Assembly: GCA_002396885.1 (NCBI GenBank)
Contig: DGXY01000122.1
Coordinates: 42,816 to 104,713, forward strand
Direction of reading: 5' to 3'
From: Akkermansiaceae bacterium UBA5020
GTDB taxonomy: Bacteria > Verrucomicrobiota > Verrucomicrobiia > Verrucomicrobiales > DEV007
DNA: 61,898 nucleotides
Every line of letters begins with the position of its first letter. Within the stretch, counting starts at the first letter, position 1. The position numbers and the translations under genes are program-made. The notes beneath the pieces were generated by a model. The model saw nothing but the letters and a program-made list of their open reading frames with translations, searched no databases and was not told where the DNA came from. Below are positions 44,120 through 52,112 of the stretch, in pieces.

Positions 44120-44307
44120 GCGCTGAGTTTAGCGGGCCGGCCGATTTTCCTGCAAGGGCCCGGCCATGGCGGGTATCGGGATCACAAAACGGACACCTGT
44201 TCTTCGTGCCACTATTTCGTGGCCATCCTCGTCGGGATCGCCATCGGGGTGATGGGGGCTGCGGCGGCAAACACGAATTGACGCGAATCCCGTCCGGGAT
44301 CGGGCAC

Positions 44308-44343
44308 AAAAAAACTTCGCGCCCGGAGCGGACGCGAAGTTTT
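44308..44343 (-). terminator. Rho-independent terminator of the Lys/Glu/Ala-rich lipoprotein gene
   Basis: A perfect 11-bp inverted repeat, AAAACTTCGCG (44311-44321) and CGCGAAGTTTT (44333-44343), with an 11-nt loop. Reading the minus strand it ends in seven T residues. It lies 29 bp after the lipoprotein stop. Confidence 0.9.
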
Positions 44344-44371
44344 GGAAAAAGGGACTCTCTGAAGTGTCCGA

Positions 44372-44692
44372 TTACTGATTGGTAGAGGCGGCGGGAGCGG
44401 TGACAGCTTCGACGGCCTTGGCGGCTTCGTTCACGGTCTCCTTGACCGCTTCAGTGGCTTCGGCGGCCTTTTCGGTCACGGCTTCGGTAGCCTTCTCGGC
44501 TTCCTTCGTCGCTGCCTCGACCTTCTCGGTCACGGCTTCAGTGGCTTTGGTGGCCTCTTCCTTGGCAGCTTCGACGGCATTGTTGGCGTCTTTGGAGACA
44601 CCTTCCATGGTCTTTTCGCAGCTGGTGAGGGCGAGGGCGGCACCGACGAGAGCGACGGCGGACAGTTTTTCGATGGCTTGGATCAGTTTCAT
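44372..44692 (-). CDS. Small Lys/Glu/Ala-rich lipoprotein with repeats
   Basis: 106 residues. A lipoprotein signal with lipobox ALTSC (Cys25) leads to a mature part made almost entirely of A, E, K, T and V in imperfect repeats such as ATEAVTEKVEAATKEAEK, expected to form a long amphipathic helix or coiled coil. It resembles LEA-like or apolipoprotein-like helical proteins and, functionally, the idea of a Braun-type envelope lipoprotein, but no family match is claimed. It is a single-gene unit with its own strong terminator. Confidence 0.85.
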   Translation of the reverse strand: MKLIQAIEKLSAVALVGAALALTSCEKTMEGVSKDANNAVEAAKEEATKATEAVTEKVEAATKEAEKATEAVTEKAAEATEAVKETVNEAAKAVEAVTAPAASTNQ

Positions 44693-44876
44693 GATGGTTC
44701 AGAGGTAGGGTTGGCCTTGGAAGGCTGGATTTTTCTACACCGGTTTTTCGGCGAATTCAACGAATTGACGGGTATTTTGACCGCCAATCACCGCCAGTCG
44801 TTGAAAAGTTTCCGTTACCGTTCCTCAGAGGGCTGTGCTAGCTTCCAGCCCGAAAATCTCCGAAAAGGTCCCTAGC

Positions 44877-46304
44877 ATGAGTCAAAGTTTGTTCGAAAAG
44901 GTCTGGAAAGCGCACTCGGTGAGACAACTCGCCAATGGTCAAACGCAGTTGCTTATCGGCACGCACCTCATTCACGAGGTCACGAGTCCGCAGGCCTTCG
45001 GCATGCTCCGTGACCTCGGTCTGAAGGTGAAGTTCCCCCACCGCACCTTTGCCACGGTCGATCACATCGTGCCGACGAAGAACCAAGTGGAGCCTTTCGA
45101 GGATTCTCTCGCCCAAGAGATGATCCAGGCGCTGCGGAAGAACTGCGCCGAGTTCGGGGTGAAATTCTTCGACATCGGCAGTGGCGGACAGGGCATCGTC
45201 CACGTCGTCGGACCCGAGCAGGGTATCACCCAGCCCGGCACCACGATCGCCTGCGGCGACTCACACACCGCCACGCACGGCGCTTTCGGCGCGATTGCCT
45301 TCGGCATCGGCACGACCCAGATCCGCGACGTCCTCGCGACGCAGACGATGGCGCTGAGCAAATTCAAAGTGCGCCGCATCAACGTGGATGGGGCGCTCAA
45401 GCCCGGCGTCTACGCGAAAGACGTGATCCTCCACATCATCAAGCTCCTCGGCGCCAAGGGCGGGATCGGCTACGCCTATGAATACGGCGGCAGCGTCTTC
45501 GACCAATTCTCGATGGAGGAACGCATGACCGTCTGCAACATGTCGATCGAGGGCGGGGCCCGTTGCGGTTACGTCAATCCCGACGAGAAGACCTTCGCCT
45601 ACCTCAAGGATCGTCCCTATTCCCCCAGGGGTGCCGAGTGGGACGCTGCGGTCGCTTCTTGGAAGGCGATGGCCTCCGATCCCGATTGCCGCTACGACGA
45701 CGTCGTCAACATCCGCGCCGAGGACATCGCGCCTTCGGTGACCTGGGGGATCTCGCCCGACCACGGCATTTTCGTGAACGAAACGATCCCTTCGCCGGCC
45801 GATGCCGCCGATGAGGAAGGGCGCAAGAGCATCGAGGAAGCCCTCGAATACATGAAGCTCGAGGCGGGGGCTCCCATCGCGGGCACTCCGGTCGATGTCT
45901 GTTTCATCGGCAGTTGCACGAATGGCCGTCTTTCCGACTTCCGCGAGACCGCGAAATACCTCAAGGGCCACAAGGTCGCCAAGGGCGTCACCGCCATCGC
46001 CGTGCCGGGCTCGGAGATCGTCGATCACCTCTGCCGTCAGGAGGGGATCGACAAGATTTTCTCCGAAGCCGGTTTCGAATGGCGCGGCGCGGGTTGCTCC
46101 ATGTGTCTCGCGATGAATCCCGACAAGCTCGTCGGCGACCAGCTCTGCGCGAGCTCGAGCAACCGAAACTTCAAGGGCCGCCAGGGCAGCCCGGTGGGAC
46201 GTACCGTGCTGATGTCGCCCGTGATGGTGGCGGCCGCGGCCGTGACCGGCGTGATCAGCGACGCCCGCACCGTTTTTGATCTCGAGGAAGTGGCCGCAGC
46301 GTGA
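44877..46304 (+). CDS. leuC: 3-isopropylmalate dehydratase large subunit
   Basis: 475 residues from the ATG at 44877; the longer frame is unconserved. Aconitase-superfamily 4Fe-4S enzyme: TVDHIVPTKNQ, ACGDSHTATHGAFGAIAFGIG, FIGSCTNGRLSDF with the first cluster Cys, and GAGCSMCLAMNPDKL with the other two. It isomerises isopropylmalate in leucine synthesis. The small subunit leuD is not adjacent; the next feature is the SRP RNA. Confidence 0.95.
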   Translation: MSQSLFEKVWKAHSVRQLANGQTQLLIGTHLIHEVTSPQAFGMLRDLGLKVKFPHRTFATVDHIVPTKNQVEPFEDSLAQEMIQALRKNCAEFGVKFFDIGSGGQGIVHVVGPEQGITQPGTTIACGDSHTATHGAFGAIAFGIGTTQIRDVLATQTMALSKFKVRRINVDGALKPGVYAKDVILHIIKLLGAKGGIGYAYEYGGSVFDQFSMEERMTVCNMSIEGGARCGYVNPDEKTFAYLKDRPYSPRGAEWDAAVASWKAMASDPDCRYDDVVNIRAEDIAPSVTWGISPDHGIFVNETIPSPADAADEEGRKSIEEALEYMKLEAGAPIAGTPVDVCFIGSCTNGRLSDFRETAKYLKGHKVAKGVTAIAVPGSEIVDHLCRQEGIDKIFSEAGFEWRGAGCSMCLAMNPDKLVGDQLCASSSNRNFKGRQGSPVGRTVLMSPVMVAAAAVTGVISDARTVFDLEEVAAA

Positions 46305-46315
46305 AAATGAAATGC

Positions 46316-46401
46316 CAGAGAACTGCGGCAATGAAGGACAAGCGACCGTTGCTGCCTTCCGGCCCTGGCGGGGTTGACCTGCCTTCACTCCGCAGCCTCT
46401 G
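46316..46401 (-). ncRNA. ffs: Signal recognition particle RNA (small bacterial type)
   Basis: On the minus strand the conserved SRP domain IV appears as CAGGGCCGGAAGGCAGCA: a GCC/GGC stem capped by GGAA, with the CAGG/AGCA internal loop that binds Ffh. The flanks pair as one long hairpin: CAGAG with CTCTG, GCTGCGG with CCGCAGT and GTGAAGG with CCTTCAT. The length of about 86 nt is right for the 4.5S-like form without an Alu domain. It lies between leuC (convergent) and trpB (divergent). Confidence 0.93.
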
Positions 46402-46440
46402 ACGCCCGAGTATACGCGGGTTCGAGGGAAATGCGAGCTA
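46402..46440 (-). promoter_or_regulatory. Promoter of the SRP RNA gene
   Basis: On the minus strand a near-consensus -10, TATACT (46414-46409), stands 7 bp before the predicted RNA 5' end. A weak -35-like TCGCAT precedes it with a 16-bp spacer. The position agrees well with the RNA ends deduced from base pairing. Confidence 0.6.
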
Positions 46441-46479
46441 CGAAAACAATCCCGACTCCTTCAACGTAACCTTCTTCCG

Positions 46480-47691
46480 ATGAGCACGGCCACCCTTTCC
46501 CAGACCCTCCCCGACGCGAGCGGCCATTTCGGCACCTTTGGCGGGCGTTTTGTCCCCGAGACCCTCGTGGCGGCGCTCGACACGCTCACGGCGGAGTATT
46601 TCAAGGCAAAGGAGGATCCTGACTTCCAGGCCGAGCTCTCGCGACTCCTCTCCGAATTCTGTGGTCGCGAGACGCCGCTCTACTTCGCGGAACGTTGGAC
46701 CGAGAAACTCGGCGGGGCCCGCATTTACCTGAAGCGCGAGGATCTTCTCCACACCGGCGCCCACAAGATCAACAACGCCCTCGGTCAGATCATCCTCGCG
46801 AAGCGCCTCGGCAAAAAGCGCATCATCGCCGAGACCGGGGCTGGCCAGCACGGGGTCGCGACGGCGACAGTGGCGGCGCGCTTCGGGATGGAGTGTGTCG
46901 TTTACATGGGCGCGACAGACATGGAGCGCCAGCGCCTCAACGTCATCCGCATGCGTCTCCTCGGGTCCGAAGTGCGCGGGGTCGAGGCCGGGCAGAAGAC
47001 CCTCAAGGAAGCGGTCAACGAGGCCCTGCGCGACTGGGTCACGAACGTTCGCACGACCCACTACATCCTCGGCAGTGCCCTCGGGCCGCACCCTTATCCG
47101 ATGATGGTGCGCGATTTCCACCGCGTCATCGGCGTCGAGGCGCGCCGCCAGATCCTCGAGCGCGAGGAGCGTCTCCCCGACCTGCTTGTCGCCTGCGTTG
47201 GCGGCGGCAGCAACGCGATCGGGCTCTTCCATCCCTTCCTCGATGACGAGGGCGTCAAGATGATGGGCGTCGAGGCGGGTGGCCACGGAATCAAGCATGG
47301 CGAACACGCTGCGCGTTTTCAGGGCGGAAAACTCGGCGTCCTCCAAGGCACGAAGACCTGGCTCCTCGCCGACGAGGACGGGCAGATCGAGCTGACCCAT
47401 TCGGTCTCAGCGGGTCTCGATTATGCGGCGGTCGGACCCGAGCACGCCTTCCTCCAGAGCGAAGGCCGCGTCGATTACACCTACGCGACCGACGACGAGG
47501 CGCTCGACGCCTTTTCCGAACTTTCCCGCATCGAGGGCATCATCCCCGCGCTGGAGACTTCCCACGCCCTTGCCTACGTGAAGAAGGCGGCCCCGACGAT
47601 GCGGCCCGACCAGATCATCGTGGTGAATTTGTCAGGACGCGGCGACAAGGATGTCGACCAGGCGGCGAAGTATCTCTTGCCCGGAGTGTGA
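46480..47691 (+). CDS. trpB: Tryptophan synthase beta chain
   Basis: 403 residues. GHFGTFGGRFVPETLVAALD is the typical start; the PLP lysine lies in LLHTGAHKINNALGQ, followed by AETGAGQHGVATATVAA, the phosphate-binding loop CVGGGSNAIGLF, and SVSAGLDYAAVGPEHAFL. It joins indole and serine to tryptophan. This is the TrpB1 type expected to pair with TrpA, but trpA does not follow; the next gene is on the opposite strand. Confidence 0.96.
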   Translation: MSTATLSQTLPDASGHFGTFGGRFVPETLVAALDTLTAEYFKAKEDPDFQAELSRLLSEFCGRETPLYFAERWTEKLGGARIYLKREDLLHTGAHKINNALGQIILAKRLGKKRIIAETGAGQHGVATATVAARFGMECVVYMGATDMERQRLNVIRMRLLGSEVRGVEAGQKTLKEAVNEALRDWVTNVRTTHYILGSALGPHPYPMMVRDFHRVIGVEARRQILEREERLPDLLVACVGGGSNAIGLFHPFLDDEGVKMMGVEAGGHGIKHGEHAARFQGGKLGVLQGTKTWLLADEDGQIELTHSVSAGLDYAAVGPEHAFLQSEGRVDYTYATDDEALDAFSELSRIEGIIPALETSHALAYVKKAAPTMRPDQIIVVNLSGRGDKDVDQAAKYLLPGV

Positions 47692-47697
47692 TCCGCT

Positions 47698-48648
47698 TCA
47701 CTGGGGCACTTCTCCTGAGATCACCCCACCGGTGGCGGTGGGAGCCTTCACCGGGGCAGGCTTGGTCGGCTTCGGCTCTTTGGTGCCCTGAGTCGTCTGA
47801 GTGGACTTGAGGAGTCGTTCGCTGCCGGTGATCTGATCGACGAGCTCTTCCACCATCGTGTTGAGCTGAGAGACTTCTTCCTCCGAGAGAATCTGGCCTT
47901 CGGGGAGGTCGACCGTCTTCTGCATCTCAAGCAGGCGCGTGCGGATCCGCCCGACGAGTTGGTTCTTTTGGATGCGGGGCTCGAGGGTGTCGAGATTCAG
48001 CACGAAGTATTCGACGATCTCCGGCTTGGTGAGCAGCGCCGCCTTGGCTGGATCGTAGGGATTCAGCGAGGCCGCGCAGCCGATCTCGAGGGCACGGAGC
48101 CAGCCGCCGAGGCTGATGAGATTCGCCGCATCGACGTCGCGGATCAGCACCATTTCCTTCTCGACGTCCTTCTGCGTCTGGAAAAGTTCCTCCTTCAGGG
48201 CATCCCACTGGCCGACGGCACCCTTTTCGAGCATGCTTTTCATGTGGCTCGAGATCCGCGTGCCTGATCCGAGGATCTTGCCGTGGTTGAGGAGGGAACG
48301 CCCGATCGGCTCGAGGTCGAAAAACTGTTCGGCCTCGACCGCAAAAAATCCATCAGCGAGGAGCACGCCCATGACGAGGGCCAGCTTCGTGCGATCCTGG
48401 GGCGACTGTTCGGAGAGGGGACGTTTTAGTTCGTCGTAGGGCAGGGGACGCAGCTTCTTGAGGTCGTCGAAGATCTTCCGGATCGAGGGGGCGGTGAAGT
48501 CGTTCACCCCCATTTCCTCACGGAGGTGCTCATCCTCGAGGAGTTCTTCGGGGATCTGCGGTGATTCGACCGCCTCCTGTGCCCGGGTCGGAAAGACCAG
48601 GAAAAGAGACAGAGAGAGCAAAGGGAAGAGGCAACGGAGGGGGGACAT
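47698..48648 (-). CDS. Secreted protein of unknown function
   Basis: 316 residues with a signal peptide (LFPLLSLSLFLVFPTRAQE). The body is helical and charged, with LALVMGVLLADGFFAVEAEQ, HGKILGSGTRISSHMKSMLE and LISLGGWLRALEIGCAASLN as the most ordered-looking pieces. The last 40 residues are Thr/Pro/Lys-rich and probably disordered. No named family recognised. It faces trpB with a 6-bp gap. Confidence 0.75.
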   Translation of the reverse strand: MSPLRCLFPLLSLSLFLVFPTRAQEAVESPQIPEELLEDEHLREEMGVNDFTAPSIRKIFDDLKKLRPLPYDELKRPLSEQSPQDRTKLALVMGVLLADGFFAVEAEQFFDLEPIGRSLLNHGKILGSGTRISSHMKSMLEKGAVGQWDALKEELFQTQKDVEKEMVLIRDVDAANLISLGGWLRALEIGCAASLNPYDPAKAALLTKPEIVEYFVLNLDTLEPRIQKNQLVGRIRTRLLEMQKTVDLPEGQILSEEEVSQLNTMVEELVDQITGSERLLKSTQTTQGTKEPKPTKPAPVKAPTATGGVISGEVPQ

Positions 48649-48716
48649 GGCCGGTTCCCCGAAGAACGGGGGAAGTTGGCGAAACTTTAGATCCTGAAAA
48701 AACGTTTGCTAGAAAT

Positions 48717-48746
48717 TTGTCTTTTCTTAATAAAAGTTTATATTAA
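48717..48746 (+). promoter_or_regulatory. Candidate promoter of the L,D-transpeptidase gene
   Basis: TTGTCT (48717-48722) and TATTAA (48741-48746) with an 18-bp spacer, within an AT-rich island in the 212-bp divergent gap. It would give a leader of roughly 105 nt before the ATG at 48861. Confidence 0.4.
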
Positions 48747-48860
48747 ATTTGAGATCACTCTCATTCCGGCCACTCACTCACTGGAATCAACAACATCGGG
48801 AAGAGTTACGGGGTCCTCCTAAGAGAACACCTGAAACCTCGTTATATCTGTAACCCCCCT

Positions 48861-49676
48861 ATGAACCTCCCCACACGTGTGTTGAAGTGCGCCGGCTCCG
48901 TTCTGGTCCTCGGCATCTCCCTGTCCCTCAGCAGCTGCGCGGTGCAGACCGCGGCGAAGCGGGACAGTCTTCATGTCATGGAAGTCTCCGTGCCCATGCA
49001 GAAAATGGCGCTCTACCGTCAGGGCGAACTGGTGAAGACCTACCCGGTCTCCACCTCGAAGTTCGGTCTCGGCGACGAAAAGGGCAGCTACCGCACCCCT
49101 TCCGGCAAACTCGAAGTCGCGGAAAAGATCGGGGCCGGGAAACCGGCTGGGGCGGTCTTCAAGAGCCGCAAATGGACCGGAGAGGTGATCAAGCCAGATT
49201 CTCCGGGTCGCGACCCCATCGTCTCGCGCATCCTCTGGCTGAACGGTCTCGAGTCCTCAAACAAAAATGCCTATGCCCGCTGCATCTACATCCACGGCAC
49301 GGCGGCCGAGCGCAACATCGGCACTCCGGCGAGCTATGGCTGTGTGCGCATGAAGTCGAAGGATGTCATCGACCTGCATGACCGTGTTGGCGAGGGATCG
49401 AAGGTCTTCATCGTCCGCAAGGGGCTGTGGCGTGATGCCGAGATCGCGAAAGAAATGGGTGAGCCGCTCGAAGCGCTCCCGCCGGCCGACCCCGTCGCCG
49501 TGGCCATGCCACTCTCCCCCGTCGAGCCGCCCGCAGTCAAGCCGGTGTGGAATGAAGTGAGCATCTTCAAGTCGGGGGCCGACGTCCTCCAAGAGAGCGG
49601 ATTCGACACCACTTACCTCGGGAGCACGCCTCCGGCCGCCGATGGTAGCGCGACATCGACGGAGGTTGCCCCTTGA
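48861..49676 (+). CDS. L,D-transpeptidase (YkuD) lipoprotein
   Basis: 271 residues. The lipobox LSSC (Cys26) marks a lipoprotein. The YkuD catalytic domain spans about 36-185 with YIHGTAAERNIG (His145) and SYGCVRMKSKDV (Ser158, Cys161, Arg163), all key residues present. The C-terminal 80 residues are Pro/Val-rich and low in complexity. L,D-transpeptidases make 3-3 peptidoglycan crosslinks or attach lipoproteins to peptidoglycan. It precedes rpsT by 61 bp. Confidence 0.92.
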   Translation: MNLPTRVLKCAGSVLVLGISLSLSSCAVQTAAKRDSLHVMEVSVPMQKMALYRQGELVKTYPVSTSKFGLGDEKGSYRTPSGKLEVAEKIGAGKPAGAVFKSRKWTGEVIKPDSPGRDPIVSRILWLNGLESSNKNAYARCIYIHGTAAERNIGTPASYGCVRMKSKDVIDLHDRVGEGSKVFIVRKGLWRDAEIAKEMGEPLEALPPADPVAVAMPLSPVEPPAVKPVWNEVSIFKSGADVLQESGFDTTYLGSTPPAADGSATSTEVAP

Positions 49677-49737
49677 CGAATCGGATTTCGGAGGTATGCT
49701 CCGCGCCCTTTTAGTTGTTTCGAAACACCAGAATCAG

Positions 49738-50010
49738 ATGGCAAATACCAAGTCCGCTCTCAAACGCGTCCGTCAGACGAAAGTTCGCACGGCTCAGAAT
49801 CGTGCGATCAAGTCCAACGTGAAGACGAGCCGCAAGAGCGCCCTCGCCGCGATCGCTGCCGGGGATGCTGCCGCCTCCCAGTCCGCATACAATTCGTTTG
49901 CTTCCACCGCCGACAAGGCTGCGAAGCGTGGCACGATCCACAAGCGCACCGCCGACCGCATGAAGGCCCGCATGGCCGCCAAGCTGAAGCCGTCCGCCGT
50001 CCAAGCCTGA
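49738..50010 (+). CDS. rpsT: 30S ribosomal protein S20
   Basis: 90 residues from the ATG at 49738. MANTKSALKRVRQTKVRTAQ is the typical S20 start, followed by basic helices and KAAKRGTIHKRTADRMKARM. It binds 16S rRNA in the small subunit. No clear Shine-Dalgarno is visible, as for several housekeeping genes here. A strong terminator follows at 50065. Confidence 0.96.
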   Translation: MANTKSALKRVRQTKVRTAQNRAIKSNVKTSRKSALAAIAAGDAAASQSAYNSFASTADKAAKRGTIHKRTADRMKARMAAKLKPSAVQA

Positions 50011-50064
50011 TTTCGGGCATTCTCCGAGGTTCCTGTCCACCCGACAAGGTAATCTTCCCGATCG

Positions 50065-50090
50065 AACCCTGTCCCCGGACAGGGTTTTTT
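50065..50090 (+). terminator. Rho-independent terminator of rpsT
   Basis: Stem AACCCTGTCC/GGACAGGGTT with a minimal loop, followed directly by a run of T; 55 bp after the S20 stop. Confidence 0.9.
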
Positions 50091-50115
50091 CGTGGGCCTA
50101 TGGAAGGATGGCGGC

Positions 50116-50152
50116 AAAAAAAATCGCCTCTCCCGTCTCCAGGAAAGGCGAT
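50116..50152 (-). terminator. Rho-independent terminator of the minus-strand porin operon
   Basis: On the minus strand ATCGCCT (50152-50146) pairs with AGGCGAT (50129-50123), then eight T residues. It lies 31 bp after the porin stop and ends the long mla-coaX-ROK-porin run. Confidence 0.8.
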
Positions 50153-50182
50153 CGAAAGTCGGGGAGTTGTTCCCAAACCGGA

Positions 50183-51007
50183 TCAGAACGAAACGGTGAG
50201 AGAAACGCCGCCGTGGAGAATATCGGACTGTGGTCCGAGGCCCACGTCGATGCCGTCGGCGATCATGCCGCTGGTGGCTCCGTTGTAGCCGATGTAGGGC
50301 GTGAGGGTGGTGCGGCAGTTGAGCTCGATGGGCAGCGAGGCCTTTGCATAATAGTGGTTCCAACCGCTGTCGGGAGCGCCACCAAGGACGGCGGTGTAAT
50401 ACCCGTCGCTGTAGCCAACTCCGGCACCGAGGACGATGGCGGCCTTGTCGCAGAGTTCGAAGGATTTCTCAAGGCCGAGCTCATGGAACCAGCCGCTCGA
50501 GGTGCCAGCGCCGCCAAAGGATTGGATGGCGCTGTAAGCCACGTCAACGAAGCCAAGGCTGCGGGAAATTTCGAGGTAGGCCTCGCCGTAGCCGCCGCTC
50601 GGGGTGACGTTGCTGCGGAACTCGGGGAAGGTGTAGTGGTAGTAGCCGAGATTGAAATCAAACCCGGCAAAGGTGCCGAGGCTGAGGTCGATGTAGAGAT
50701 CGAGTTCGTCGTAGCTCGGACCGCCGCCGTTGATTCCGTTGAGATACCAAGCACCCACGGTGACCGGCACGGCAAGATTGTCGAAGGTGTAATTCACGTC
50801 GGTCCAGACGCTGTCTCCGGCGAAACGGACGCCGTAGAAAACGTAATCGGTCTCGTAGCCGACGCTGATTTCACCGCCGAGATCGAGGCACTCCTCGATC
50901 GGGGTTTTGTCCACTGGAGCCTTGCCCCAGTCTCCCGCAAAGAGTTCCGGCGTGGTCACGCCGAAGGCCATCGCGCCGATGCTAGCCATGAGAGTGGTTT
51001 TTTTCAT
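50183..51007 (-). CDS. TorF-like outer-membrane porin, copy A
   Basis: 274 residues from the ATG at 51007, with a signal peptide (KKTTLMASIGAMAFGVTTP). The mature part is rich in alternating beta strands: LDLGGEISVGYETDYVFYGV, GDSVWTDVNYTFDNLAVPVT, YDELDLYIDLSLGTFAGFDF, and a terminal Phe in HGGVSLTVSF typical of BamA-assembled barrels. The pattern resembles the TorF/Gcw_chp putative porins. Two tandem paralogues lie at 58.4 and 59.5 kb; this copy is the more divergent one. Confidence 0.82.
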   Translation of the reverse strand: MKKTTLMASIGAMAFGVTTPELFAGDWGKAPVDKTPIEECLDLGGEISVGYETDYVFYGVRFAGDSVWTDVNYTFDNLAVPVTVGAWYLNGINGGGPSYDELDLYIDLSLGTFAGFDFNLGYYHYTFPEFRSNVTPSGGYGEAYLEISRSLGFVDVAYSAIQSFGGAGTSSGWFHELGLEKSFELCDKAAIVLGAGVGYSDGYYTAVLGGAPDSGWNHYYAKASLPIELNCRTTLTPYIGYNGATSGMIADGIDVGLGPQSDILHGGVSLTVSF

Positions 51008-51124
51008 AGAGGATAAAGATTGAGTTTCGGAGGAAGCGCCTTCCATGCCAGATTGTCGAAGGTTGGGGCAAGTGGAAAACGAGTCTGATGGAAAGTAATC
51101 GAGCGCCATGCTTAATGCAATATA

Positions 51125-51154
51125 AATATCATACTTTACATAAATTATGATATT
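51125..51154. promoter_or_regulatory. AT-rich inverted repeat upstream of porin copy A
   Basis: Perfect 9-bp arms AATATCATA (51125-51133) and TATGATATT (51146-51154) with a 12-nt spacer, in the 175-bp gap between the ROK gene and the porin. TATATT and TTTATG hexamers on the minus strand overlap it, so it could be an operator over a porin promoter. Confidence 0.4.
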
Positions 51155-51182
51155 CGTGAGGTCGGGTGCCTTTGCTTTGGGA

Positions 51183-52112
51183 TCAAACCAACTCCGCCGC
51201 CATCGCCGAGCTTCCGAGGATCCCGGCGGTGTTTCCGTAGCGGGCCGGGACGAGCCGGAGGTCGTTGAAACACTCGGCGGTGAGCGAGTTCTTGAGGGTC
51301 TCGCGAAGAGGACCGAAAAGAAGGTCACCCGCCTCGGAAATACCTCCGCCGATGATGATGGCCTCGGGATTGAGGAGATAAATCACGCTCATGAGACAAA
51401 AGCCGAGGCAATGGGCGACTCGGTCCCAGACTTCAAGGGCGATGGCATCGCCCGCGGCGGCGGCGGCGGCGAGAGACTCCGGGCTGAGGTCGGCGGGTAT
51501 CGCGACGCCGTGCTCGCGGTAGATGGACTCGGCCATTTCGACGATCTGGCGATTGCCGATGTAACGCTCGAGGGCTCCGGTATTGCCGTAGGGGCCGGGG
51601 ACTCCGTGCAGATCGATGCTCATTTGTCCGATCTCGCCGGCGGCGCAGGCGGCACCGCGGAAGAGACCTCCATTGAGGATCAAGCCGCCGCCGACGCCGG
51701 TGCCGAGAGTCACGCAGACGGCGTGTTCGCAACCGCGGGCGGCGCCGTATTTCCATTCGGCGTAGGCCATGCAGTTGGCGTCGTTTTCAATGACGGTGGG
51801 CAGGCCGGTTTTTTCCGCGACGATGTCGCGCAGGGGCACGGCCGTCCAACCTTTCACGTTGGTGAGGTTGTAGGTCATGCCAGTGTAGAAGTTCACCGCG
51901 CCGGGGACGCCGATGCCGATCGCGGCGACGTCGGGATGCGAGACCCGCACCGCGGCGATGGCCTCGACGATGGCGTCGATGAGGAGATCGGGATGGTCGA
52001 AATCCTGGGTGGGGATGCGTTGGATCTCGGTGAGGAGATTTTCTCCGGAGACCACGGCCATTTTGACCGAGGTGCCTCCGAAATCGATGCCGATGACCGG
52101 GGATGTCGTCAT
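51183..52112 (-). CDS. ROK-family sugar kinase lacking the zinc motif
   Basis: 309 residues without a helix-turn-helix, so a kinase rather than a repressor. ATPase motifs: GIDFGGTSVKMAVV, IENDANCMAYAEW with the catalytic Asp, and TLGTGVGGGLILNGGLFRG. The segment that in most ROK proteins carries C-x-C-G-x2-G-C-x-E reads VPGPYGNTGALERYIG, with no Cys. Glucokinase-like activity is expected but the metal site must differ. Its ATG overlaps the coaX stop by 4 bp. Confidence 0.88.
   Translation of the reverse strand: MTTSPVIGIDFGGTSVKMAVVSGENLLTEIQRIPTQDFDHPDLLIDAIVEAIAAVRVSHPDVAAIGIGVPGAVNFYTGMTYNLTNVKGWTAVPLRDIVAEKTGLPTVIENDANCMAYAEWKYGAARGCEHAVCVTLGTGVGGGLILNGGLFRGAACAAGEIGQMSIDLHGVPGPYGNTGALERYIGNRQIVEMAESIYREHGVAIPADLSPESLAAAAAAGDAIALEVWDRVAHCLGFCLMSVIYLLNPEAIIIGGGISEAGDLLFGPLRETLKNSLTAECFNDLRLVPARYGNTAGILGSSAMAAELV

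Noticed and set aside
44160..44281. Short plus-strand frame with CSSCHYF and a hydrophobic tail (FVAILVGIAIGVMGAA)
   Set aside because: It looks like a small membrane protein end, but there is no start codon close enough in frame; the only upstream continuation runs antisense through the ceramidase-like gene.
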